NCBI GenBank assembly: GCA_002394395.1
Contig: DGTR01000032.1
Span: 25,976 to 36,049, forward strand
Length of the DNA: 10,074 nt
Source: Bacteroidales bacterium UBA4331
GTDB taxonomy: Bacteria > Bacteroidota > Bacteroidia > Bacteroidales > Paludibacteraceae
Direction: 5' to 3'
The first letter of the stretch is position 1; every line of letters starts with the position of its first letter. Under the pieces are notes generated by a model. It saw only the letters and a list, made by a program, of their open reading frames with translations, did no database searches and was not told the DNA's origin. The position numbers and the translations under genes are program-made. This document shows positions 1-7,118 of the stretch, in pieces.

Positions 1-858
1 GTGACGATTCCCAATAGCGTCACCAGCATTGGAGATTATGCTTTCTATGATTGCAGCAGTTTGACCTCGATAGAAATCCCCAATAGCGTCACCAGCATTG
101 GAGAAAGTGCTTTCGGAGGTTGCAGCGGTTTGACCTCTATTAATGTAGAAAACGGGAATTCGTTTTATGATAGCCGCAATAATTGTAATGCAATTATAGA
201 AACGGCGACCAATACGCTTATCGTAGGATGCATGAATACTATCATTCCCAATAGCGTCACCAGCATTGGAAATTATGCTTTCGATGGTTGCAGCGGTTTG
301 ACCTCAGTAACGATTCCGGGTAGCGTCACCAGCATTGGAAATTATGCTTTTGAAAGCTGCACCGGTTTGACCTCTGTGACGATTCCCAATAGCGTCATAA
401 GCATTGGAGAGTATGCTTTCGAATATTGCAGCGGTTTGACATCTGTAAGGATTGGAAATAGCGTCACAAGCATTGGAGAGCGTGCTTTCTATAATTGCAC
501 CGGTTTGACCTCTGTGAATATTCCCAATAGCGTCACAAGCATTGGAAATTATGCTTTCGAGTTTTGCAGCGGCTTGACCTCTGTGAATATTCCCAATAGC
601 GTCACCAGCATCGGAGATTATGCTTTCGCTTTTTGCACCGGTTTGACCTCTGTGACGATTCCTAATAGCGTCACCAGCATAGGAGATGGTGCTTTCGGAT
701 ATTGCAGCGGTTTGACCTCTGTGACGATTCCCAATAGCGTCACAAGCATTGGAAAGACGGCTTTCTATTATTGCACCGGTTTGACCTCGGTGACGATTCC
801 TAATAGCGTCACTGGCATTGGATGGGAGGCTTTCGAAGGTTGCACCGGTTTGAGCTCT
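1..858 (+). repeat. 69-bp tandem DNA repeats encoding LRR units
   Basis: Eleven 69-bp units lie at 1-138 (two) and about 241-858 (nine), separated by roughly 100 bp of non-repeat coding sequence. Units share near-identical blocks such as CCCAATAGCGTCACCAGCAT and TGCAGCGGTTTGACCTC. All are in frame, so gain or loss of whole units by recombination would change protein length without breaking the reading frame. Confidence 0.9.
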
Positions 859-1332
859 ATTACTTGCGAAGCGATCACTCCTCCAACTCTTGGTTCTTAT
901 GTTTTCTATGATGTTAACAAATCCATCCCTCTTTATGTTCCGGCAGAAAGTGTAGAAGCCTATCAAACAGCGGACCAATGGAAAGATTTTACCAATATCA
1001 TAGGCTTGGACGATGGCGATGTAGAAGAGAGCAATATCCGCTATATTGATCCATCCAATAACGAATTGGGTTCCGAGACTGTATCCCTGCATTTACCCGA
1101 TGTACCGGAAATAGAGGGTTTTACTTTCCTCAAATGGCAAGTCGTTGCCGGAGATTTGGAAGAAGGTATCATCATTCAGGCTGTTTATCAGGCGGATGAA
1201 TCAACATCCGCGTCATCCGTTTACACCAACCCCGCCAACCCCGCACAGAAACTTATCCGCAACGGTAATGTCTATATCCTGAGCAATGAAAAAACTTACT
1301 CCATCACCGGACAGGAAGTAATCGTGCCGTAA
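1..1332 (+). CDS. BspA-like leucine-rich-repeat surface protein, C-terminal part (5' end outside window)
   Basis: This is the 3' portion of a larger gene. The GTG at position 1 is only the Val codon that opens a repeat unit (VTIPNSVTSIG), so it is not a start. The visible 443 residues contain eleven 23-residue LRR_5/BspA-type units with the pattern (V/I)xIPNSVTSIGxxAFxxC(S/T)GLTS. Residues 1-46 hold two units, residues 47-80 a non-repeat insert of the usual BspA kind (YDSRNNCNAIIETATNTLI), and residues 80-286 nine more. Then come a capping segment with LYVPAESVEAYQTADQWKDF (about 310-329), a short beta domain (about 345-395), and a tail ending KLIRNGNVYILSNEKTYSI followed by TGQEV, which resembles the C-terminal sorting tails of secreted Bacteroidales proteins (type IX-like). 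Members of this family are surface or secreted proteins that mediate adhesion. The surface location and secretion route are inferred, and no ligand can be named. The gene is more AT-rich than its neighbours. Confidence 0.9.
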   Translation: MTIPNSVTSIGDYAFYDCSSLTSIEIPNSVTSIGESAFGGCSGLTSINVENGNSFYDSRNNCNAIIETATNTLIVGCMNTIIPNSVTSIGNYAFDGCSGLTSVTIPGSVTSIGNYAFESCTGLTSVTIPNSVISIGEYAFEYCSGLTSVRIGNSVTSIGERAFYNCTGLTSVNIPNSVTSIGNYAFEFCSGLTSVNIPNSVTSIGDYAFAFCTGLTSVTIPNSVTSIGDGAFGYCSGLTSVTIPNSVTSIGKTAFYYCTGLTSVTIPNSVTGIGWEAFEGCTGLSSITCEAITPPTLGSYVFYDVNKSIPLYVPAESVEAYQTADQWKDFTNIIGLDDGDVEESNIRYIDPSNNELGSETVSLHLPDVPEIEGFTFLKWQVVAGDLEEGIIIQAVYQADESTSASSVYTNPANPAQKLIRNGNVYILSNEKTYSITGQEVIVP

Positions 1333-1383
1333 GGCTAAGAAGTAAAATAAAGTGACTATACCGGCCTCTTCTTGCCTATTTTT
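1333..1383 (+). terminator. Possible intrinsic terminator after the LRR gene
   Basis: GGC-T-AAGAAG at 1333-1342 can pair with CTTCTTGCC at 1368-1376 (nine pairs, one bulged T). The stem is followed by TATTTTT at 1377-1383. The loop is long (about 25 nt), which weakens the call. Confidence 0.35.
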
Positions 1384-1392
1384 GCAAATAAA

Positions 1393-1424
1393 TTTGCATA
1401 TGTGCAATTTTTGTAGTATATTTG
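1393..1424 (+). promoter_or_regulatory. Bacteroidales-type promoter for the 392-aa protein
   Basis: TTTG at 1393-1396 and TATATTTG at 1417-1424 are separated by 20 bp, which matches the Bacteroidota sigma-ABfr consensus TTTG-N19-21-TAnnTTTG. Transcription would begin at about 1430-1433, almost on the ATG at 1434. A 7-bp inverted repeat (TGCAAAT at 1383-1389, ATTTGCA at 1392-1398) overlaps the -33 box and is a candidate operator. Confidence 0.75.
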
Positions 1425-1433
1425 CACCCGATT

Positions 1434-2612
1434 ATGTTAGAAGACTATATCATAGGCGACCGATTGCGTTACGAGAACCACTATCTGAAGGTGGTTCAGA
1501 CGGAAGTAGAGATAGGCGGCGTGGCGGGAGCGGCGCTGCTGAGTGCGTTGATTGTGGACACGGAGGAAGGCACCCGGCGAGGTATCGCGATAGACAGCGA
1601 CGCGGAGCGGATGGCGTGGATCAAGCAGTACGAACGTGAAGTGAGACGCGACGAATGGGGACTGATCGGCACAGAGGTGGAGCTGCTTAACGAAGCGTAC
1701 ATAGGGTTAGCCACTTCGGAAGTGGAGTGGGCGGATATATGTCCGAATGTGCGGCTGTTGGATCTGGCGCTGCAATTAGTAACGACGTACATGCGTTACC
1801 TGACCGTGGAGACCTTCGGAAACCATATCTGGGAGTACCAACCCTGGGTGGAACCTTTTGCGCAATGGTTGCTGAACGCTGCGCATACAGAACCGTTAAG
1901 GCAGCAGTTCCTACATACCGAGTGGACCGACCCTGCGCAGGTAAATGCCCTTTATGAGGACCTGCTCAAAGAAGCTAACGGTCAAGGGCAAGCTCTATCC
2001 CGCGACGAGCTCACTTTCGTCTTTGAAGGCGAGGCCGCAGAGGATATTTTTAAACGCTATCTCACTTGGAGATGGACTACTTACCAAGCGCAGATACGCG
2101 AACTTCCCGGCGCACAACCCCGCGCTGCCAGGCATCGTAACTTCGTCGTGGAGCAGGAGACCGATTGGCTCTTTCTAAAGGAGGAGATAAATGCCTTGAA
2201 TGACGACCGGCGGCAGTTGTGGGGACAATGGATGCTCAATTGGGAGAAATATATCACCAAGCACCTCAAGCCCGAGAAGCCGGTTCTCTTCTGGGAGAAA
2301 GAGGTGAGCGAGAAACAACAGAAACAGCTGACGCAGTACTTGCGGATCCAAGAGAAGGAGTGGGATTATTTCCACTGCCTTTCCGCCGCTATCTACGCCT
2401 TGCGGCAGATGGGATACGTGCGCCGTGCTTGCTCCGTTCGGGACATCACCCGGTGGATGACCGAGCAGTTGGTCAAGGATTATTCCAAGAAGAATAACCA
2501 CGACCAGTTTGTCCGTGCATGGAAGGAGTTGGGTCGCTTTACTCCGGTGGTGAAAGACTACGTAGAGCAACTGAAAGAGCACGGAGTCATGCCTTTAAGT
2601 AAAGAAAAATAA
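1434..2612 (+). CDS. Unrecognised Trp-rich cytoplasmic protein, 392 aa
   Basis: I do not recognise this family with confidence. The frame opens at a TTG at 1422, but that codon is part of the promoter -7 box, so ATG 1434 (MLEDYIIGDR) is the better start. The product has no signal peptide and no membrane segment. It is predicted to be largely helical and is rich in tryptophan (17 of 392 residues) and charged residues. The C-terminal part (about 305-385, with LSAAIYALRQMGY and SVRDITRWM) looks like a small helical domain. It loosely recalls the C-terminal half of RteC-type regulators of Bacteroides conjugative elements (IYAL...G...DI pattern), but that resemblance is weak and made from memory. 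The gene is probably monocistronic: its own promoter lies just upstream and another promoter follows 94 bp after the stop. The coding region is clearly real because it is long, keeps GC-rich codon use, and is flanked by AT-rich DNA. Confidence 0.8.
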   Translation: MLEDYIIGDRLRYENHYLKVVQTEVEIGGVAGAALLSALIVDTEEGTRRGIAIDSDAERMAWIKQYEREVRRDEWGLIGTEVELLNEAYIGLATSEVEWADICPNVRLLDLALQLVTTYMRYLTVETFGNHIWEYQPWVEPFAQWLLNAAHTEPLRQQFLHTEWTDPAQVNALYEDLLKEANGQGQALSRDELTFVFEGEAAEDIFKRYLTWRWTTYQAQIRELPGAQPRAARHRNFVVEQETDWLFLKEEINALNDDRRQLWGQWMLNWEKYITKHLKPEKPVLFWEKEVSEKQQKQLTQYLRIQEKEWDYFHCLSAAIYALRQMGYVRRACSVRDITRWMTEQLVKDYSKKNNHDQFVRAWKELGRFTPVVKDYVEQLKEHGVMPLSKEK

Positions 2613-2705
2613 CAAAATAAAGCATTTCTGCAGCTACGCTCAACCGCCATGCCGCGAATATCAAAGTACAATACCGATACTAATTTGTAAAAATCTATGA
2701 TTTTA

Positions 2706-2737
2706 TTTGCACAATTAAAAAAAATGTTGTATCTTTG
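2706..2737 (+). promoter_or_regulatory. Bacteroidales-type promoter of the lipoprotein-gcvP unit
   Basis: TTTG at 2706-2709, a 20-bp spacer and TATCTTTG at 2730-2737 match the Bacteroidota consensus exactly. The expected transcription start is about 2743-2746, giving a leader of roughly 15 nt before ATG 2760. No further promoter of this kind is visible before the downstream genes, so it may drive all four. Confidence 0.85.
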
Positions 2738-2759
2738 CAGTCGGAAAAAAAATATTGCT

Positions 2760-3272
2760 ATGAAATACAAATATTTCGCTAAGTTTTGCGCAGTCTTGAT
2801 GGCTGTAATGGTGTGTGTGTCATGTGAACGCAAATCTTCTGTGGAAGATGACCCGCGTACACCTTTTGTAGGGGATTATACCTTTGTTTCAGACGGGAGT
2901 ATAGAATTCAATCTCCCCATTCCGCTTCCCCAAATCTTACCTGATTTTCCGCAGTCCAAAACCTTACCTATTCACGAGACCGGCGAGTTGTCGATTGCCT
3001 TGGCGGACAAGGACAATGTGATATGGGTGATTGCCGATAAAGACACTTCTTTAGCCTATGTCTCCGGTAACAAATTCTTTATGAAGCCTTCGACCCAGAA
3101 GAAGGCCTTCGGCGGTGTCGTGGAGATGGTGCTTGACTACACATACAGCGGTGCGGAACTCAAGGATAATAAGTTTACGCTGACCTCCTATGTGGATGTA
3201 ACGGCTGCTTATCAAGAGATAAAAATCACCGGCAAAGGTGAGGTAGAGGTTGTGGCTACTAAGAAGAAGTAA
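2760..3272 (+). CDS. Small predicted lipoprotein, 170 aa
   Basis: ATG 2760 is chosen over the in-frame ATG at 2697 because the latter lies upstream of the promoter elements. The N-terminus has basic residues (MKYKYFAK), a hydrophobic core (about 9-19) and a lipobox-like VCVSC with the candidate lipidated cysteine at residue 22. It is therefore probably exported and anchored in the inner or outer membrane. The mature part (about 148 residues) begins with a polar linker and continues with strand-like segments (FVGDYTFVSDGSIEF, LTSYVDVTAAYQEIKITGKG), suggesting a compact beta protein. It ends in a basic ATKKK tail. I cannot assign a family or function. The gene is followed after 40 bp by gcvP with no terminator, so co-transcription is likely. 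Whether it has anything to do with glycine metabolism is unknown. Confidence 0.8.
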   Translation: MKYKYFAKFCAVLMAVMVCVSCERKSSVEDDPRTPFVGDYTFVSDGSIEFNLPIPLPQILPDFPQSKTLPIHETGELSIALADKDNVIWVIADKDTSLAYVSGNKFFMKPSTQKKAFGGVVEMVLDYTYSGAELKDNKFTLTSYVDVTAAYQEIKITGKGEVEVVATKKK

Positions 3273-3312
3273 GAGATTAAGGAATTAGTGAATTATAGAA
3301 TAAGAGAAATAT

Positions 3313-6132
3313 ATGAAAGTCAACTATTTGGAAATGCGTCATATCGGGCTCTCCGAGGCGGACGAGAAGAAGATGTTAGAGACTATCGGTGCGGAGTCCG
3401 TCGATGCGCTGGTACGTGAGACCATGCCGGCGGATATCCTCCTGCCGGAGGGAATCGAACTCGATGAACCTGTTACGGAGCAGGTGCATCTGGAGACCGC
3501 GGAGACCTTGCTGAACACCAATGTCCCCGCGCGTTCGTATATCGGCCGCGGATGGTACGGTACCATCACCCCGGCGGTCATCCGGCGTAACATGCTGGAG
3601 AACCCCGTATGGTACACCTCTTATACTCCGTATCAGGCGGAAGTCAGCCAAGGTCGTTTGGAGGCGCTCTTTGTGTTCCAGACTATGGTCTCCGACCTCA
3701 CGGGACTGCCTCTGGCAAACTGTTCCCTCCTCGACGAGGCTACCGCTGCCGCAGAGTCCGTGACGATGATGCGTAACCTCCGCTCACGCGAGCAGGTGAA
3801 GAATAACGTCTGCAAGGTCTTTGTAGATGAGAAGATATGGCCGAACACCCTCTCCGTGCTCCGTACCCGCGCTGCGGGACAGGGCATCGAGATCGTCACC
3901 GGCTCTTATGCGGACTTTACGCCTTCGGCGGAGTTCTTCGGTGCGCTCGTTCAGTGGCCTAACAGCGACGGTTCCGTCGAGGACTACGAGTGCTTCATCG
4001 ACGACTGCCACGAGGCAGGGCTCAAAGTGACGGTCGTAGCCGACCTCCTCGCCCTCGCGCTGCTCAAACCCCTCGCCGCAGATATCATGTGCGGTACCGC
4101 CCAGCGGTTCGGTCTGCCTATGGGCTTCGGCGGTCCTACCGCAGGATACATGGCTACCCGCGACGAGTACAAACGCGACATGCCCGGACGTATCATCGGT
4201 CTGAGCAAAGATAAATACGAGCACCCGGCGTACCGCTTGGCGCTGCAGACACGCGAGCAACATATCAAACGCGAGCGCGCGACGTCGAATATCTGTACAG
4301 CCGAAGCCCTCTCTGCGATGATGGCAGGTATGTACGGCGTCTATCACGGTGCTGAAGGTATCCGTCAGATTGCCGAAGGTATTCACGCCAAGGCGACTTA
4401 CCTCAATGAGATGCTCCAGGCTTACGGTTACGCTCAGGAGAACGCGGAGTTCTTCGATACATTGAAGATCAGCCTGCAGGATTCCGAAGTCAGCCTTCAG
4501 GCCCTCCGTGAGAAAGCCGAAGAGAAGGGTATCAACCTCTACTACGCTCCGGAAGGATGGGTAGGTCTCTCGATAGACGAGACGGTCGATCTGTACGACA
4601 TGAATGACCTCATCACCCTCTTTGCCGAGGCATCGGGTAACCTGCCGCAGTTAGAGGACAGCGACGAAGCCTTCGAAGGTCTCTGGACCATCGACGAGAG
4701 CCGCGTTCGCGACATCGACTACATGCAGGCGGAGGTCTTCCGGAAATACCACACCGAGACCGAACTCATGCGCTATCTCAAGCGCCTCGACCGCAAGGAT
4801 ATATCCCTCGCGACATCGATGATTCCGCTGGGCTCGTGTACGATGAAACTCAACCCTGCGGCAGCGATGATTCCTATCACGTTCTCGCAGGCAATGAATA
4901 TCCATCCCCTCGCGCCGGAAGATCAGGTCATCGGTTACCAGACGATCATGGAGGAACTCAAAGAGCAGCTCTGCGCCATCACCGGCTTTGACGCTTGTAC
5001 CCTCCAGCCGACCTCCGGCGCTGCCGGCGAATATACCGGTCTGGTAGTCATCCGTGAGTACCTCCGTCGCCAGGGACAGAGCCACCGGAACGTCCTTCTC
5101 ATCCCGGCTTCGGCGCACGGCACCAACCCTGCCTCCTGCGTGCAAGCAGGCTTCGTTCCCTGCGTAGTCGCTTGCGACGAGAAGGGTAACACCGATCTGA
5201 ACGACTGGAAAGCCAAAGCCGAGGAGCACAAAGACACCCTCGCCGGCTGTATGATCACCTATCCTTCGACCCACGGCATTTTCGAGCAGGCTATCCGTGA
5301 GATGGTCAATACGATCCATACGAACGGCGGCTACGTCTATATGGACGGCGCGAACATGAACGCGCAGATAGGATGGACCAATCCTGCTTTCATTGGTGCG
5401 GACGTATGCCACCTCAACCTCCATAAGTCCTTCGCTTCGCCTCACGGCGGCGGCGGACCCGGTGCCGGAGCAGTATGCTGCGTGGAGAAGATGGCGGACT
5501 GTCTGCCGAGCGAAGATCATAACCGCGTCTCGTCTGCCCTCTACGGCAACGCGAACATGGCACTGATCTCCTGGGGCTATATCGCCATGATGGGTGCTGA
5601 GGGCCTGCGTCACGCGACGGCGGCAGCCATCCTCTCGGCGAACTATATGGCAACCCGTCTCAAAGAGGCGTACGGCATCGTCTATACCGGCGAGACGGGT
5701 AGGGTAGGTCACGAGTTGATCCTCGACTGCCGCCAGTTCCATGCCATCGGCATCACCGAGTCGGATATCGCCAAACGTCTCATGGACTACGGCTACCACG
5801 CGCCGACCCTCTCTTTCCCGGTACACGGCACCCTTATGGTAGAGCCTACCGAGAGCGAGTCCTTGGAGGAGATTGACCGTTTCTGCGACGTCCTGCTGCA
5901 GATCCGTCAGGAGATAGCCGATGTCGAGTCCGGAAAAGCGGATAAGAGTGATAACGTCCTCCTCAACGCTCCGCACCCCGAGTACGAAGTAGTGGCGGAC
6001 GAATGGAGCCATCCCTACAGCCGCAAACAGGCGGCATACCCCACCGAATGGGTGGCCGCTACTAAGTTCTGGTGCCCCGTAGGTCGCGTAGATAACGGCT
6101 TTGGCGACCGTAACCTCGTAGCTAAATTCTAA
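3313..6132 (+). CDS. gcvP: Glycine dehydrogenase (decarboxylating), P protein of the glycine cleavage system
   Basis: This PLP enzyme decarboxylates glycine and passes the aminomethyl group to the lipoyl arm of GcvH. GcvT and dihydrolipoyl dehydrogenase complete the cytoplasmic cycle that feeds 5,10-methylene-THF. At 939 residues it is a normal full-length, single-chain P protein, not the split two-subunit form. Visible signatures are the N-terminal RHIG (residues 9-12), the N-terminal transferase-like half (to about 440), PLGSCTMKLNPAAAM (505-519), YPSTHG (650-655), and the cofactor lysine K705 in NLHKSF followed by the glycine-rich HGGGGPGAG (711-719). The C-terminus carries the expected VGRVDNGFGDRNLV. 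The start ATG 3313 has no Shine-Dalgarno, as is usual in this phylum. gcvT and gcvH are not in the window. The gene sits between a lipoprotein (40 bp upstream) and a YitT protein (11 bp downstream), which implies an operon. I see no glycine riboswitch in the short upstream gap. Confidence 0.98.
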   Translation: MKVNYLEMRHIGLSEADEKKMLETIGAESVDALVRETMPADILLPEGIELDEPVTEQVHLETAETLLNTNVPARSYIGRGWYGTITPAVIRRNMLENPVWYTSYTPYQAEVSQGRLEALFVFQTMVSDLTGLPLANCSLLDEATAAAESVTMMRNLRSREQVKNNVCKVFVDEKIWPNTLSVLRTRAAGQGIEIVTGSYADFTPSAEFFGALVQWPNSDGSVEDYECFIDDCHEAGLKVTVVADLLALALLKPLAADIMCGTAQRFGLPMGFGGPTAGYMATRDEYKRDMPGRIIGLSKDKYEHPAYRLALQTREQHIKRERATSNICTAEALSAMMAGMYGVYHGAEGIRQIAEGIHAKATYLNEMLQAYGYAQENAEFFDTLKISLQDSEVSLQALREKAEEKGINLYYAPEGWVGLSIDETVDLYDMNDLITLFAEASGNLPQLEDSDEAFEGLWTIDESRVRDIDYMQAEVFRKYHTETELMRYLKRLDRKDISLATSMIPLGSCTMKLNPAAAMIPITFSQAMNIHPLAPEDQVIGYQTIMEELKEQLCAITGFDACTLQPTSGAAGEYTGLVVIREYLRRQGQSHRNVLLIPASAHGTNPASCVQAGFVPCVVACDEKGNTDLNDWKAKAEEHKDTLAGCMITYPSTHGIFEQAIREMVNTIHTNGGYVYMDGANMNAQIGWTNPAFIGADVCHLNLHKSFASPHGGGGPGAGAVCCVEKMADCLPSEDHNRVSSALYGNANMALISWGYIAMMGAEGLRHATAAAILSANYMATRLKEAYGIVYTGETGRVGHELILDCRQFHAIGITESDIAKRLMDYGYHAPTLSFPVHGTLMVEPTESESLEEIDRFCDVLLQIRQEIADVESGKADKSDNVLLNAPHPEYEVVADEWSHPYSRKQAAYPTEWVAATKFWCPVGRVDNGFGDRNLVAKF

Positions 6133-6143
6133 ACAGGCATCCT

Positions 6144-7088
6144 GTGAAAGAGAATATAAAACAAAAGTCCAACCTCCGCGAGCATCTGAAAGGGTACCGG
6201 CGAACCCTGCCGTGGATCATGCTCAAGGAGCTGTTCATGATCGCCCTCAGTACGATCCCTTATGCCCTGACGGTGAACCAGCTGTTAGTGCCGCACGCTA
6301 TCGTAGGCGGCGGCGTGACGGGTCTGTGCGAGATCATCTATTTCGCGACGGATACATACGTACCTATATGGCTCAGTAGCGCGTTGATCAACATACTGCT
6401 GCTCATTCTGGCGGCAGTTACGGTAGGCTGGCGGTACGCGTTACGCACCATCTGGGGCGTATTGTGGCTCACGATCTGGCTCAAAGTGATCCCTATCGCT
6501 CCGGTGCCGCTGCTTACGGATTCGTTCATGGCGGTGGTGATAGGAGGTCTGTTCACGGGCTGTTTCTTAGGGATATGCTTCCTCAACAACGGTTCTACCG
6601 GAGGTACGGATATCGTCGCCATGATCGTCAACAAGTACCACCATCTGCCGATGGGCAGGGTACTGCTGATGGCGGATATGACGGTGATATCCTCGGCGTT
6701 CTTCCTGCCTACCATTCAGGCGGCAGGCACACAAGGCGCGATAGAGAAAATCCTTTTCGGTCTGACCTATACGTTCATGTGCTCGACGGCTGTGGACTGG
6801 GTGATGAACAGGATGCGGCAGTCTGTCCAGTTTATGATCTTCACCCAGAAACCCGATGAGATAGCCGAAGCGATCATCACGCAGGCCCACCGCGGATGCA
6901 CGTTCCTCGAGGCGGAAGGCGGCTTTAACAAGAAGCCGATGAAGGTAGTCACGACCATCGCGCGCTCCTACGAATCCGCTACGATCTTCCGCCTCGTGCG
7001 ATCCATAGACCCCAATGCGTTTGTGTCGCAGAGCCAGGTACGGGGCGTTTTCGGGCAGGGCTTTGACCCCATGGCAAACGGGAAATAA
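6144..7088 (+). CDS. YitT family membrane protein with DUF2179 domain (first paralog)
   Basis: This is a 314-residue integral membrane protein of the YitT/DUF161 family, whose substrate and function are not established. The first ~25 residues are basic and cytoplasmic. Hydrophobic segments lie at about 28-49, 51-68, 75-95, 100-118, 127-147, 170-189 and 201-221. Family signatures are VPHAIVGGGVTG (49-60) and NNGSTGGTDIVAMIVNKY (148-165). After the last span a soluble DUF2179 domain (about 227-307) ends in VRGVFGQGFDPM; it is thought to be cytoplasmic and possibly regulatory. The start is GTG 6144, 11 bp after the gcvP stop; the next in-frame ATG (residue 26) would remove the basic N-terminus. 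It is followed by a second copy of the same family, so the pair may form a heteromeric complex (inference). Confidence 0.93.
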   Translation: MKENIKQKSNLREHLKGYRRTLPWIMLKELFMIALSTIPYALTVNQLLVPHAIVGGGVTGLCEIIYFATDTYVPIWLSSALINILLLILAAVTVGWRYALRTIWGVLWLTIWLKVIPIAPVPLLTDSFMAVVIGGLFTGCFLGICFLNNGSTGGTDIVAMIVNKYHHLPMGRVLLMADMTVISSAFFLPTIQAAGTQGAIEKILFGLTYTFMCSTAVDWVMNRMRQSVQFMIFTQKPDEIAEAIITQAHRGCTFLEAEGGFNKKPMKVVTTIARSYESATIFRLVRSIDPNAFVSQSQVRGVFGQGFDPMANGK

Positions 7089-7093
7089 TGTAG

Positions 7094-7118
7094 TAGAAAG
7101 TAGAAAGTAGAAAGTAGA
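7094..7118 (+). repeat. Heptamer tandem repeat (TAGAAAG) abutting a start codon
   Basis: TAGAAAG occurs at 7094-7100, 7101-7107 and 7108-7114, followed by a partial TAGA at 7115-7118 directly against ATG 7119. It fills almost the whole 30-bp gap between the two YitT genes, so it occupies the ribosome-binding region of the second. Confidence 0.9.

Noticed and set aside
1..858. CRISPR-like or intergenic repeat array
   Set aside because: The repeats are contiguous 69-bp in-frame coding units with no spacers, and they encode known LRR_5 motifs.
304..1092. 262-residue open frame antisense to the LRR gene
   Set aside because: It is a mirror of the 69-bp repeats, which contain no antisense stops in that frame. 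The translated product is itself a repeat artefact.
1422..1433. TTG start giving a 396-residue version of the Trp-rich protein
   Set aside because: The TTG lies inside the promoter -7 box, upstream of the expected transcription start.
2697..2759. Upstream ATG giving a 191-residue version of the lipoprotein
   Set aside because: It lies before the -33/-7 elements, and ATG 2760 gives a clean lipoprotein signal peptide.
3273..3312. Glycine riboswitch upstream of gcvP
   Set aside because: The gap is only 40 bp and repetitive, too short for the aptamer, and no second promoter is present.
4651..6012. 453-residue open frame antisense to gcvP
   Set aside because: Long antisense frames are expected opposite GC-rich, strongly biased coding DNA, and gcvP is unmistakable on the other strand.
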